Shown piece by piece: positions 11,611 through 28,972 of a stretch of DNA of 64,000 bases. This DNA comes from Suillus spraguei (Eukaryota > Basidiomycota > Agaricomycetes > Boletales > Suillaceae): positions 1-64,000 of the forward strand of contig JABCPU010000237.1 of NCBI GenBank assembly GCA_016800925.1. Reading direction: 5' to 3'. Both the position numbers and the translations under genes were made by a program. Position 1 is the first letter of the stretch. Each line of letters opens with the position of its first letter. Below the pieces are notes generated by a model. That model was not told the DNA's origin. It saw only the letters and a list, made by a program, of their open reading frames with translations, and did not search any database.

Positions 11611-12446
11611 TTGGCATGGTGACTACAAGTAACGGTATTGGGTTTGCTTGATCTTATTGGCCCTTGCATTATTATTAATGTTCATGACGTGTTCCTGGTA
11701 ATGACCTAAAATGCGTTTGACTGGAACGGAAGAGTCGAGTCCCCGTGGGAGAGCGGCAAAAGTTTTGCCAACGCAACCACCAACGGAAATGTAGTAGTCT
11801 GCTTCACGTTCTTCTTACACTAATGGCTAAATTGTTGTAAAACTACTTACTACTACTTGGCAAGGTCGATTCCCGATAACTCCCTCGAGTGCGTGCAAAT
11901 ATTGACAGCTATTGACAGCCATGTGGGATACAAAAAATTTGCCCATTAAATTCCGGATGGGAGACGATGAGTCGGCCGATCCTGAGGCGGTGATTGAATT
12001 CGCAGGTATGTCGTCGATGATCGATGATGTGAACATCCTAAAGTACTTTTGAGTAAGTTCGCCATGATGCACCTTTATCTGTCCATGTCAGATCCGGAGA
12101 CTCGTCTCACGCGTTTTTCTGCCACGGGGCGATAGCTTCAAACGTATGGCATCAGATCTATCCCAGGTTGAATCCTCCGATTTGGCCGCAAGTGTAATAG
12201 CCTGTGGGTGAGGAGATCCGATCTTGGATTATTATGTGACCTGGTGCCTATTGGTAGTGTACATTGCCTTCGAGCGTTACCTCCACTCTCGTCCACACTT
12301 TTGATTACTGCGACATCCGGTCATATCCGTTCATCGGAGTTCGCCGAACTGTCTTACAGAGGATCGGGTTGACATATGAGTCGTCACCCAAAAACTTATA
12401 AAGCCTTTGCAATGGATGGCCATTCTCCTCGCTATTTGTCCCTCCA
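11611..12446. other. Intergenic region upstream of ALO1
   Basis: No gene or RNA recognised. The promoter of ALO1 presumably lies in the right part of this stretch; a TATA-like CTTATAAAGCC occurs at about 12395-12405, roughly 50 nt before the ATG. Confidence 0.45.
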
Positions 12447-14195
12447 ATGTCGACGAAGACATCGACGCTTCAACTTTCCGCTATTCCTCTTCCCCAGCTT
12501 TATGACCTACTTCAGCCAATAACCGTCCCTAATACTTCTCCCAAGGCCAAGTTCACAAATTGGGGTCTCACTTTCACTTGTACCCCACTCGCAGTATTCG
12601 AGCCAACAACAGAACTTCAGTGCGAATTCATTCTGGAGCTAGCACGACGTGAGGGTAGAGTGGTCCGAGCAGTTGGAGTGGGTCATAGTCCCAGTGATCT
12701 TGCCTGTACCACCGGCTACATGCTACGCACCACCAAGCTCGATCGGCTTTTGGAGGTGAGCATAATTTTAGACTCACTCGGTTAAACTTTGTTTCATCCC
12801 CGACCCACTGGGATACATTCTTGCATTCGTCATTGGTTTATCATTAGCACGTAAGCGCGCAATATTAATACTGATATTCATTTGTTCAGGTTCACGCAGA
12901 TAAAAGATATATTATCGCTCAGGCCGGAATTACACTTGATGCACTCCATGCCGAACTTACAAAACATGGTCTTGCGATGATTAATGTCGGCTCGATCTCC
13001 GACCAGACATTGGGCGGTATTGTCACGACCGCTACCCACGGAACTGGCATCAACTATGGCGTTATTTCTACGCATGTCATGGGACTGTCATTGTTACTAG
13101 CGGATGGATCTCGCGTGTTCTGTTCTCGCCAAGAGAGGCCCGATCTTTTCATAGCATCAATATGCGGATTAGGCAGTACCGGCCTTATCTTGACGGTTAC
13201 CCTTGAGGTGGAGCCCGCGTTTCGCCTCAAAGAAGTACAACAAACCATTCAGTTTCATGACTGTGTGCGGAACTTGGATAGCCTCGTCACTGCCTCTGAA
13301 CATGTTCGGTTCTGGTGGTTTCCAGCTGCGGATACCATGCGGGTTAGTTCAGCTGATCGTACCGTGGAGGTGAGTTCATGTGCTCAGTTCATGTACACTT
13401 CCAACATATTCCCTTCTAGCCAACAAAACCAGCGGGAAGTTGGCTCTGGCATTCGTTGATCGGTTTTCACGTCGTGCAGTTTCTGCTTTTTGTAGCAAGA
13501 TTCATCTTGCCATTGAACATCTTCATTGGTCGATTCGCGTCATGGCTGGTCAGCACTAAAGTTATCGCGATTGATGATAGCTTCCGTATCTTTAACATGG
13601 AATGTAGAGTGAGTGGAACATCTTTTCTTAGTACCACCTTACTAATTCTATTGTAGTATCCACAGCATACTACCGAATGGGCTATCCCATACGAAAATAC
13701 GAAAGCCTGTCTTCATGATTTGCATGATTGGCTGATGCGCGAGTTCTCTGACCCTAATGGTCTCCGCCCTCATTTCCCTATCGAAGTGCGATTCTCCGAC
13801 AGTGACGACATCTGGCTAAGTCCTAGTAACGGACAGAGGACCTGTTGGATCGGGATTGTCCAATTCAAGTACGTGTCTTGTAATATATCTTTTCTGCGCT
13901 GGCTGAGACTTGCCGAAGACCTTACGGATTCGAGGTCCCGTACAGGGTCCTGTTCGAACGTTTTGAAGCCATTTTGTGCCGTCACGGTGGCCGGCCTCAT
14001 TGGGCCAAGGCACATCACCTCCGTCCGCAGGCACTCCGTAAATTGTATCCTCGATTCGACGACTTCACCCGCGTACTTGAGTCGGTCGACCCTCGTGGGA
14101 TGTTCCGCAATGAATATGTGGAACGCCACATATTTGGCAAGACAGGCCCAGGCTACCACAACAGAGTTTTCAAGCGCCATGCCCCTTCACGATGA
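12447..14195 (+). CDS. ALO1: D-arabinono-1,4-lactone oxidase
   Basis: Last step of erythroascorbate synthesis: oxidises D-arabinono-1,4-lactone with O2 at the outer mitochondrial membrane. Five exons (12447-12755, 12890-13369, 13420-13608, 13657-13868, 13919-14195) encode 488 residues, close to the yeast enzyme. The FAD-binding VAO-type domain is seen with RAVGVGHSPSDLACT, whose His is the usual covalent flavin site. It is followed by GSISDQTLGGIVTTATHGTG and a hydrophobic segment around FHVVQFLLFVARFILPLNIF that fits membrane association. The ALO C-terminal domain has the GGRPHWAKAH motif and a YPRFDDF segment. The last acceptor (CCGAAG) is weak but is the only one keeping KPYGFEVPYRVLFERF in frame. 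No damage seen. Confidence 0.95.
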
Positions 14196-14345
14196 GATTG
14201 CAAGAAGTTTTCAGTTCTGCCGCACATACAATAAGGCTCGTCATCTCATATAACCTATTCGAAGTAGATTAGTTCAGCGAATTACTGCATCCAAGGAACG
14301 TGCTGGCAACGTATTATATTCTTCTAGTGTTACATATCACGCTAC

Positions 14346-15259
14346 TCATACACCTAGTTGTTGCCTAATCGACTCCCTGACCAGCCTTTCATATTCCTAC
14401 GTGAAAGGGTCACGTTTGATATCTAAGAATGTGACATGATACAAATCCAGCGCTCACCGGTTTGTTCTCCCGGTACAACTTGCAACAGTCAATGTTAGCG
14501 CCACTCTCCAAATTTGGTTCTGTCAAGTAAAATATCAAGAAAAGGGCGGAACATTAATCCGATCAGTGAACATACCAGCAAGCATGGAAATAACACTCAA
14601 GACCACCTTCTCAACGCTCTGCACAGGACTCCACCTCTCCGACGCTTGTTCATACATGGTGGGATCATCTCCGGGCGTGTGGAGGATCGATATACAGACG
14701 TTACCATCCGGATAAACTGCGTACCATCAGTAGGGTGATCAAATCCATTAAACAGGTGATTTCACTATTCGGATGGAATAAAGGAGGGTCGAATTTCATC
14801 TTGAAAGGTGATAGTGGATAGTCCTGTGGCTAGGGTCCATTTCTTCAGTTACATTTGCTAGATGAGCATCATGACACGTTATCTTACAAAAGTGAGCTTG
14901 GCGACAAATACGCCACCCTCCTGAAATGCCAATTACATGATCAAGCACACCTTGCGAAAGTTCGCGGAAAAACCTACAAAAGGTGTATCTTTTGGACCAC
15001 AGATAAGCGCTTCCCAAGTGAAAAAGTCCGACTCCGAGATTGGACCTGTAGGTCAAATTGCGGGATTACATCGACAATATAGGGATGCATTTGTTGATAT
15101 ACCTGCAGTGAACATTCCATCAGGCGAACCTGGAAATTGAAACCAAAAGAGTGTCAACTGTGTTATTCACAAAGTATCAGTCTAACCTCCTGAAGTTAAT
15201 TGTTTGTATTCTGTCATTAATCGTCGCAGTGCAGTCGCACTACTGCCCTTTGTATTCAT
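14346..15259 (-). CDS. UBC7: Ubiquitin-conjugating enzyme E2, UBE2G2/Ubc7 type
   Basis: E2 of the Ubc7/UBE2G2 group, which passes ubiquitin to ER-associated degradation E3 ligases. Eight exons: 15259-15187, 15129-15103, 15045-14978, 14920-14888, 14829-14766, 14716-14576, 14519-14458 and 14396-14346, giving 172 residues. Seen: [51 protein letters not shown], the active-site segment [16 protein letters not shown], the UBE2G acidic loop ([16 protein letters not shown]), [18 protein letters not shown] and the ending [11 protein letters not shown]. The start ATG precedes a short basic stretch as in UBE2G2. Exons 2 (27 nt) and 4 (33 nt) are very small. Gene order: tail-to-tail with ALO1, 150 nt apart. 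Confidence 0.94.
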
Positions 15260-17957
15260 GCTGAGAAACCCAAGTGAGTGTCAGATAAGAGATGGAAGAT
15301 GTTGGTATCCGGACTACGTGGTCGCAGTAAAGCTTGAGCGCCTGAACTGTTTGACGCAAATGGTAGTATTCGATACAGCCTGCGTACGTAATGCACAACG
15401 TAAGGTTAGCTTCAAACCACTCGCACAGTTTCACGCGCACGAACGCATTTTAACTCGCTCGTCACACTCCTCGAATTCATATGCGCACTCCGTTCTTCAC
15501 GGCGATCTCTATCAAACTTACACCCACAGAAGGAATTTATACCGGCAATATAACGTTATCCTTTCGAATCACAAGGTTCAGAACTACCAGTAGAGGATAC
15601 CACAGATCTGCTGCTTGAAAGCATGATGATTGGCTGAATTTTTGTGACAGTCCAATGGCCACAAATTGGAGTTTACTTCGTGTATTGCTCTCCCACGTCA
15701 GCTCGAGACTGAGGCATTAAAAGGTTGCCTCGGAGGTAAGACCAAACTCTAGGTACGGAACTTATCATCTGACGTCTCACGCATTTATTAGCAAATGTCC
15801 GTCGCAGTGTGCAGAGATACATAGGGATCTGACGTATCAGCGCTACTTTCAAAAAAAAACAGATGTTAAGATGATAACATCATGATCTGGCAACACTGCA
15901 CGACACTGCCATACAGTACTTCCCATATGTACGGTGACTTCACGGACCGGTCTTTCATATATGAGCGCTCAAACTATATACAGTGTAGCTTATGGTGGGT
16001 ATACTAGTGCCGAGCTGTTTATCCAATAACGACGGGCACTGTCCTCGGTGTTTAAAGTTGTTCCGTGTGGGTGCCCTTGGCGGGTACAGCTTGCCGCTAT
16101 GGAGAAATACACAACCCATTTACTGTGAGAGATTTCAATTATCCGTTCAAAGGCACATCCCTTGTCTTTGGGCAAATCCAATATCACCATAATAATGAGA
16201 AGTAGGACCCTGGATCATACTACTGGATAATACCTATCACAGTTATACTTTCGGGTCGAATTCGACCTGCAGGGCCGCAGATACAGGATTGGGGTTCAAC
16301 TTCTCATCCTCAGTCCGGACCCTTTCCAAGGGCACGTGGTCCTCGGCGTAAAGCCATCGGACGGTTCGCAAGGGCTCATTGTAACTTCCGTAAAATCTTG
16401 GTAATTCCATCTCGTTCCTGGATCTGACTGTTACCCAAGGTATGGCGGGCATACAAGCCGACACCGACCTTCAACTTTTCCCCTTCTGAAAAACTTCTTC
16501 TCTTGCATTCTCAGGGGCCTTGGAAAAAACCCCTGGGGGCGTAGTGGTCAGGCCAATCCGTAGGTGAGTCTGTCTGTTTTTTGCTCCAGAATGTCACAAT
16601 AATTGTGGAGGCTTCGGGATCACGTTGGACCGGACCTGCCTGGTAACGCCGAGAGCCCCGGCCAGGCAGCGAAGGACAGTCTCGGGACACATGCGTTTAT
16701 TGTGATTCGATTGTGATTCGTCGAACCTAGATCCGGGTCTTGAGTTTGGCTCTTCGGGATCTGCATAGGTTCCATCGATATTATCCGAAGTCTAGATGGG
16801 GCTAGAGTAACCAGGTGGTCGTACGCGTATGGCTTCCACAAAGTGTCTCCCAAATTCGGGTAATTCCTCAGCAGTTTTGAATACTTCTCACCCCACACCC
16901 CGCAGATGCCGTAATAATTCAGGATTGTAAACCACCTGGTAGCCCCCCGCTAGCTCGCACATTAATATCGTCATATGTGTCAATGCCTGGGTTGACATAT
17001 TTCGTACGATTCATGCGTGTCCATATTATGAACGTTTGCACAGCCTATCGGAGTCTGTTGCCAGAACACAATGGCTCAATACCACCTGCCGACGGCCAAA
17101 TATACACAGCACACACAATATTAATGGTGACATTGTCATACTACATTTGGTTTTTCGGTGTGGGCGCCGCTTAGTAACGTCAAGGTCAAGGCTTCAAACT
17201 CTAATAACAGACATGCTCAATTGACTTGGTAAGCAGGCCTACTCCTGTGCGCCCCGGCTCACAGTGTCCGTTCATCCGAGGGCTCCCGGATACGCTCCTT
17301 TCGATTTCTGCACGTCCTCGCTACCACTATTTTTATGTTAGGCCTCGTTAAGCTTTGTTGATACGCATACCTTGACGGCACACCGCCATTCACTTTTATC
17401 GCCTCCATTTATTTACTAGTATGTATTATTGCATAGCATGCCAATCAGAATTGTGGCACCCAGCTTTCGATTCATCTTATCAGTATTCGCAATTTCTATC
17501 TTATCGGTAACGTATCAAATTTAGCGTGATCAACGCTATCCCCAAGTTATCAGTCCTATGATAGGCTATCTCTCTCGATCTAAGCCATACACTTTCAACA
17601 ACTCCGAGAAATGGTAAAGATCATGGGCTGTTATAGGGAGCCTCGGTGCCAGACTTTTTGAAATTGCAGTTTTAGTTACTATGTCTGACAATCAATACCT
17701 CTCAAGATCGGCTGTCCTCCAGATCTCAGGTCGATTTGATCCCGCGCATGGAACTATTGACTTTTCTTGGATCAACCCAAGTCGTACATGATCGTTACAC
17801 TCCAGTGCACGTTGGCCAGGTGTTCCGATATCACAAATGCGATGGCTGTCGATCGATAGAGGCAGTACATTTCCATTTCCAGGCAGTACAATCTCAATGG
17901 TCAACTGGTCAGATGGGGGATGGAAAAAGCGTAATGTTGTATTATGTTATAAAGGGA
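15260..17957. other. Long gene-poor region with an unidentified minus-strand ORF
   Basis: About 2.7 kb without a recognisable gene. The best candidate is a minus-strand frame at 16464-16243 that includes RFYGSYNEPLRTVRWLYAED and looks protein-like. Another minus frame at 16898-16620 contains LRNYPNLGDTLWKPYAYDHL. The two could be exons of one unrecognised or decayed gene, because the sequence between them changes frame repeatedly. No mobile-element ends, tRNA or known domain were seen. The part next to 15259 should contain the UBC7 promoter. Confidence 0.35.
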
Positions 17958-22154
<4,197 letters not shown>

Positions 22155-22870
22155 TGTGACCGGTGATCGTTCCTTTTTCCCCTGCGCGATATCTTGGCGA
22201 GAGTACTATTGATGTGGTGCAAACACTGACTAATACTAGCAATAGTGAGTTTCCTTTTTTGATCAATCAGCTGCTGATGACAAACTTGGCACACATGCAA
22301 GTGCATACTCATCAGACAACCACAAACTTTACCAGCACCACCTTTGTAACGATATATCATTCTATGCAACTATGAGGCTGTGCTATGTATCATATTAACT
22401 GACCTGTAATGAAACTTGAATTTGGCCGCTGATCTCCACGACCTCTCAAAGCATGTCAACACAGGTATTAATCAATACACGAGCTCGAGTAGAAAAGGGC
22501 CGTAACACTATATGAATATAAACTTGAGCTGAGAATGCCGGTTCGGGGTCATCGAACACTCGTTATCTAGCCATCTGGTCGAGTGTATTCGATGAAAAGT
22601 ACATGTCGTGGTTGGAATTGAACAGTATGCTTGAATGGGGTTGACCGGTATGCCATTGTTCGATTTCAATGAGAGTGCTAAGCACGGAGGTTCGGATTGA
22701 AGCACTGCGTACGTTGCGTGTAGGACAGTGAGCGACCAATTGTTGTATGTTTATGAGCAGCCGGCATCCCTAGCGTTTAAATCAGTGTGCCGCACGAATT
22801 CAATGTTCTAAGCTAGTAACTCACACACAAGGAAAGTATGGGTACACCCCAGCTGAAACGAGTAAATATA
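22155..22870. other. Intergenic region upstream of RPC2
   Basis: Contains the RPC2 5' flank and probably the 3' flank of the next minus-strand gene. Nothing else recognised. Confidence 0.45.
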
Positions 22871-22879
22871 TCGTCAGCA

Positions 22880-23850
22880 CATAACAGGAATAAAAGGCCA
22901 TACGTACAAAAACATTACTGTTGCCCTTTCGCCATCAAGTCGACAGAAGCCTATCATCAAGAGACACAGTGCTAGGGGCTCAATTAATATTGAAATAGGT
23001 ATAAGCCCTAAAGTCTCTGACCAGATATGACAAACAGGACCGCGCTGCTGTCGCGCAGAAGTAGGGATATGATCGGTGTCCTCCCCCATCCTGAGCGACT
23101 GGTGAGGACAGTCTTCAACAATGTAAGACAAATCAAGGTAATCTGTGTGGACAAGATGATAATGCTGTAGGAATAACATCTATTCCATAACAGAGCACAT
23201 CCGAGTCATAAGCTACTCACCTGTGGTACATCAATTGATCCGGCGGCTTGGAAAACATACAGTATCCATGTATGGTGGCTCTTACTGTGTATACCACATT
23301 TACCAGGGAAGAAATAACTTCCAGCAAGATATGAAAGCCGACAAGGAAAGCAATACGACGGCTCCGGTTAAAGAGTGCGTATACTGACTTCTCCATCAAT
23401 AAAGCTTCGACTACGTTGACGAGATCCTACCTTGGACAGCAAGCACTATTTCGACTGCTGTGATATGAACCCGACCCACCAAAGATGCATATATTTTCCA
23501 GGCTAGACAGGAAAAGGGCGAGCCACGACCTCCTGCGAAGTATTCCACGAGACCTGGGTGAGTTCTGAGGCACTTGACGATTCAGCTCAAGTAGTTCTGA
23601 GATCTATAGAACACACCTACGCTTGAGCCAACAGACTGAAGTACCGAAAGTAGATGTAAAGCCATTTGAACACTCGCTTTTGAGGCTGCCTAAATTACAC
23701 TGATCGTGACTTCCCAACAACTTGAGCGAGATGATGTCATACATCCAGATATGCTGGACCTCGCTCTCTAAACCTAATAGCCAGTCATAGATCAAAAAGG
23801 CGAGAGACGAATCTGAGAAAACAGTCAGTGACAATGATGATGGACGTGCC
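22880..23850 (-). CDS. DUF6533-domain multi-pass membrane protein (first of pair)
   Basis: A fungal DUF6533 protein, a family of predicted seven-helix membrane proteins expanded in Agaricomycetes with no established function. Exons on the minus strand include SSLAFLIYDWLLGLESEVQH (about 23805-23750), RVFKWLYIYFRYFSLLAQA (about 23680-23620), VYALFNRSRRIAFLVGFHIL (about 23385-23325), LICLTLLKTVLTSRSGWGRT (about 23140-23080) and a terminal helix-rich segment ending in ERATVMFL near 22905. The order (tryptophan after the first helix, FKWLYxxxRYFSL, RVYALFNRSRR, GWGRTPxxSLLxRD) is characteristic. The first exon with the start codon was not found, so the outer coordinates are approximate. Confidence 0.6.
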
Positions 23851-24484
23851 GCATGAGAACGTTAGCGCGTACAGCAATGACTACTCGCTTGTCTAAAAAC
23901 GAAAGCAAAAGATATGCCATCTTGAGACATCGAACGCGCAGATGACTCGGACGGTCAGGAAGAATCGACCTAACAAGGGCTTAGGTGTGCGTGGTGGAAT
24001 GCTGCCTACCGCAAAGGCATCACATCTTAAATTTATAAGCTTAGTAGACTCAGACTCGGAAGACACTGAGGCTGCGTGGCCTGAGTAAGCACCATCAATT
24101 GTGACAAAGCGGCCTAGAGTTTCGGGAAAGAACAATTTACCCATCATTTACAACTTAGTAAGCGAGAAGCTGTGGATGCGGAACGTTTCTACAATAATCA
24201 CAGGAGGACTCCACTAGCACAAAATATTACATTGATTAAAATGATAGTCCAGATGGGAAATAAACCTCAATCTCTGAGGTTATAGGAGAGCAGTGTACAA
24301 GTTTCTCATAAACTGCCAGACGTTGCATATTGACTATAAGTCGACAACCCTTTAGAGTCACATTCAGGTTATCTATATTAAAGGCCTGTTCCAGAGCGAC
24401 TGAACTCACACATGATGATATGATTGAGATTAACCAACTGAGATGAATGACGTTAAGGTCGATTTCCGGTTAAACAGAAAAGGC

Positions 24485-25455
24485 TCACAAAAACATGATT
24501 ACAGTGCGTTCATCACGGAGCTCGCAAAATGAACCGATGCAGAAGAGAATCACTACAGCGTCCGAAATAATCAGAAGCATGGGGATGTCAGAAGCATAGT
24601 TCATACCACATATTATGAAAAACGTGGTCGTTCCGTCCCTAATCAGAAGCGAGACCAGCGGTGCCCGACCCCAACCAGCGCGTCTGGCTAGAATTTGTTT
24701 TATGAGGGCGAGGCCTAGAAGTGTGCTTTGTGTTGTCACTACCGCAATGCTGAAGACACTGTTCACAAAAGTAATAGTTCGGATGAGAAGATTGAGACTT
24801 GCGCGTAGTAGATTATCTGATGCGGTGGTTTCGATAGAATGCAATAAGGAATGGAGGGGATCCTATGGAAATAGCCGCTGACCACGATCACGAGAATTAC
24901 AAACTCGAGTGTCATCAGCGACCCCAATATGATAACGATGCGGCGACTTCTATTGAACAGTGCATACACTAAAATTGACTTGAGCAGTCACTACATATGA
25001 TTGAAAGTAGAATAATGCCTACCTCGGACAGCCAAGATGATCTCGACAGCGGTTGTCTGGAACTGTCCAATGATGACAGTATACACATACCATGCAAAAC
25101 AGTTTGATTTCAAAGCTTTCCCGCTGTTAAGGTAAGGAACTGCGAATTGATGGAATCTGCATATCGATCGAGAGTTTTAGTGGGTACTAGAGAAAGTACA
25201 GAAATGCCTACATTTGTATTGCAAGACTGAGATATCGTAGGAACAAATACAACCATTTGAAAAATGAGTTCCAAGGTTTCCTGAAGAAGGGATCATGATT
25301 CAGCATATGCTTCTAGGTGTTCCTTGAATCGTAAAGACGAACGGCCATATATGCTCTATCTCGCTCTGTAAAGTAATCACCATGTCCCACAGCTGAAGGG
25401 CAAATGACGATACTGTACATCAAAAGTTCGACGACAATATGAGACGATACTGCAC
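24485..25455 (-). CDS. DUF6533-domain multi-pass membrane protein (second of pair)
   Basis: Paralogue of the preceding gene, same strand, about 600 nt upstream of it. Exons on the minus strand include SSFALQLWDMVITLQSEIEH (about 25420-25360), NSFFKWLYLFLRYLSLAIQM (about 25272-25215), CFAWYVYTVIIGQFQTTAVE (about 25105-25045), MYALFNRSRRIVIILGSLMT (24969 on), IKQILARRAGWGRAPLVSLL and a C-terminus ending DERTVIMFL before a stop at 24485. The last residues match the other copy (GERATVMFL), which supports tandem duplication. The 5' end is uncertain: a possible extra exon lies in 25460-25700. Function unknown. Confidence 0.6.
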
Positions 25456-28400
25456 TCGTACTCACGAAGATGATAATTAACTTCACGGGCGAGCAAGGGG
25501 TAATTAATTGCAGAGCTTCCATCCATCGCGTTTGCCTGTCAATTGAGACTGGTTGGAACTCGAGGACTGGAGAGGCTTCCTGTTGGATACCAAAAACAAA
25601 GTCGGTTGAACAATACGGAAAAGATAGTCTCCAAACGTGCAAATGTTCAAGTTGTATTGTCTTAGGCTTCGCCGTCGAATTAATCGAAGGCCGTATCTTG
25701 TCAATAGATGTCTCCAGAAAAGAAGCTATAGCTCTTTCAGCAAGCAGATATTATAAATCCTGTTCAACAATGACATGCAGGGCAAATCATGATTATGCGA
25801 GTCCGACGGACCGCGGCATCGTTGGCAGGTGAGCCGATTGATAGCATACACAATGACTAAGTCTGAAGCACCTTCTTCAGAAGCCTAGAGCTTTTATGAA
25901 ACACTTACTTGCATATACCCTGAAAGGACTTGGTTATATTTCGAAACAGCAGTTTGATCTCACCAGGTTCGGAATACATTGACTGACACTCCTGGTATTT
26001 ATACCAATGGCTGTGTAGTCGGCTTGTGACCATCGTAGCCCATATCTGTAGCATGTAATCGCAAATGCAAATGCAAATATAACCCACCGGTGTGCACTGT
26101 GCACTGACGGTATGCGGTGATTCATGACACGTGTACGGATTCTTTGACTTTCGGTGCCATGGCAACTATCACGGATGGAGCGTTCGAGGCCCGCTAGAAT
26201 ACTGCTTTTAAGCCCCTATCAGGCTATCATCATCAAACCTAAGACCTATGGTTTGCAGCGGCCAGACCACGTCAGGGGGTAACGTAGTGGACTTTGTCAT
26301 GTGTGGCCGCGCAGCGGCTGATGATGATGTTTGCAAGCTGATAACGGTCTCACAAGCCGGGATCAAAGGGTGTGTCAAACACTTACCGTGGTCTTCTTGG
26401 TTGACCCACTTGTCAGGACCAAGAGTTATAGTCACCAGCCCTCTCCAACCACCTGTCGTCTCTCGTTGTCGCACTCTTGAGGCATGTCTATGCCGCATCG
26501 ACGCTCGCCTCACGGACAGACGTACTACCAGTCGGATGCACGTGCCATCTCACGACAATTTCTCCGCTTTAATATCGTGCAATTTGTCTACTACCTACTT
26601 CCCGAGGCGTTGCCACCTCGGACGCTTCCATGCTTCCTTCTTTGATGTTGTTCTTCCAGCCTCGTTCTATCACAACGACCGCGCTGCACAGCTGTCTGCT
26701 TAGCCAGTCCACAGATGGTGTACTCCAAGGAAATGATCATGATATCAGAGCTGATGGCTACTGCTAGTCTATTCGCGCAGTGCATCTGAAATGATCTCTC
26801 CTCGTCTTCACTGGTCGTAAAATGCAGTTCAAAGTCTATCTGCTATGCTCCTCTACAGATTGCCATACGTCTCGATTGCATCCAGTGGCTGCAGCTTGCT
26901 CGTTATCTGCATCCCTGACTGTTTCCTTGCTAAATTGTTGTCGCTCACACTGGTACTCACACGCCTCCACCTCTTGGTAACGACCGTATAATTTAGTTAC
27001 TTCTGCACCGTATTTGCACTACGTGCCGCTATTCGCTTTTATGAGGACTATGTATACTCTTATTCTTTTCTCGTCGATTCGTGCCCTTATTGTTCGGGTC
27101 TATATTTCCTCCGTATTCGGTGCGTATGCGCCTCAAACCGCTCTTTCCGTTCGGTGCAGTCATTAATATTGGCACTCACATTACAGGACTGATATCTCCC
27201 ACCAGATGTCCCTGATATGCTTGGGTATCAGGTGCTCCGTGATTACATATATGTTTACCGCCCAACGCGGCTTTTTCAGTTCCGTGATATCGGTTTCACT
27301 TGCACTGCATTTGAGAGTGTTCCCCAAATTTTCTTCGCTCCAGCCTTCGAGATCATCCGTTGTACGTACGACGGGCAGGGCTGCGCCGGCAGGACCCGCA
27401 GACAAATTTACTGACCAGGGGATTCGGCCAGGGCTGGTGCGGGCGAGCATGGCGCTTTGCCTATACTGCATATCCACATCTCGGGCTCGTGCAGCAATTG
27501 CCAATTATCCCTCGCATCCCCAATACAGCATCTCCCATCATTTGCTCAACGGACCGCACAATAATCACACGCACGTTATTCAAATTTTCTACAATGGTGT
27601 ATATTCTTGAGTGCTGAGTCTCGATCTTTAGTGGTATCGCCTCCGTACCAACTCTTGCGGCATATTAACTTACTTCATTGTTACATCAAGTTAATTTCGG
27701 GCCCCGGGTCAAATTTCACCAGCGTATCGCGTGCCTTTCCAATGCTTCCCCTTGTGAGCTCGGTGAATTCTGATCTTTCACTTTTCTCTGACTCCGCAAT
27801 ATAATTTTCGAGTAGCACGTGTGTCAGCGTACCCATGACCTGAGATTGTCTGACTAAAAGCACCTCGTATTCTTTTAGACATGGTCAATGATATGCGGGG
27901 ACCAATAAATCTGACAATCGTTATTTATGTACGTGAATGGTGAGCTACAGTGCCTTCAATTCATGTAGGGGGCAGAAGCGATTACGGCCTTCAGATAGAT
28001 TCTGCTTACTACCTTACTGTAGGCAAAGGCCAGAATGAGACAGATCTCAGTATCTCAGCATCACTGATACACATCGTCTTTCTTGACCAGTGTCGGTAGT
28101 TGCTGGTTCACCGGTCCCGGACCGAGATCTGTACCTACCATTCACAAGTGTGGACATTTAGCTTCACTTGTTGACGCCATTGACCAGTGAAATTAGGAAG
28201 TAGTATTGAGGCTGACAGCGCTGACCAACAGTCCATCGTGGTTGCCGTGCTCCCTCTGCAAAACTCAACTGGGGATCTAAGATGCTAGGCTAACCTATCA
28301 GGACTTGCGCAAACTACTAGCAAGTAACACTCTCACATCAACATTGACAACAAGCACGCAAAGTCCTGCTTCGATCATATTCAAATCTTCATTGCCTGAT

Positions 28401-28972
28401 CGATTTGGTATGTGATGATCACTGGTAACAAAAATGTGGACCTCATCAGGTCTCAAGCTTTGAGTCTAGTCTCGCAGCTACTAATAGTGGCTGCGCAACA
28501 AACTCATGTGGTACCAAGGGGAATCCGTTGGTGGCGGAGTAGTTGCATTTAGATCATTGTCTTCATTTGTCTACTGGGAGGAAACTGCTGTATCCTCATC
28601 AGCCGCGGATATGACGACTTCATTTTGAAAAATCCAATGGAGGATATCGATCGACGTTATGATAGTGGCCAGTGAACGAGGGAAAGGCCATGCCTGCCAA
28701 TGTGACCCTGGATTATTTAATAAGGGGAATTTCAAATAAGAGGACCCTTCCTTCTGATGAAGGTCAACAAGTAAGAGGGGCCAGTGTTTAGTACTGTAAA
28801 GCAACTGCGGATAGCCTAGGCCTGCCACTGTGCAAGAAAATATTCGTCGCGTGTCAAATGACTGTTCATTCTATTCCCACGCCATCATCTTCATTTCTCG
28901 AATCGCACCCCATCATAGTCACTTTCAATCTTTCACTAGCACCTTCTGCAATTTTGTCAAATCCTCAATCTA
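25456..28972. other. Long gene-poor region
   Basis: About 3.5 kb with no gene I can support. Frames of 85-151 residues exist on both strands (for example 26248-26703 plus, 26513-26208 minus, 27206-27610 plus and 27504-27181 minus), but none shows a known domain and they overlap one another. The last 100 nt are pyrimidine-rich and probably form the UBE2G1-type promoter and 5' UTR. Confidence 0.4.

Noticed and set aside
12977..13459. Single long ORF as the whole lactone oxidase
   Set aside because: The gene continues through five exons; this ORF is only exon 2 read into the following intron.
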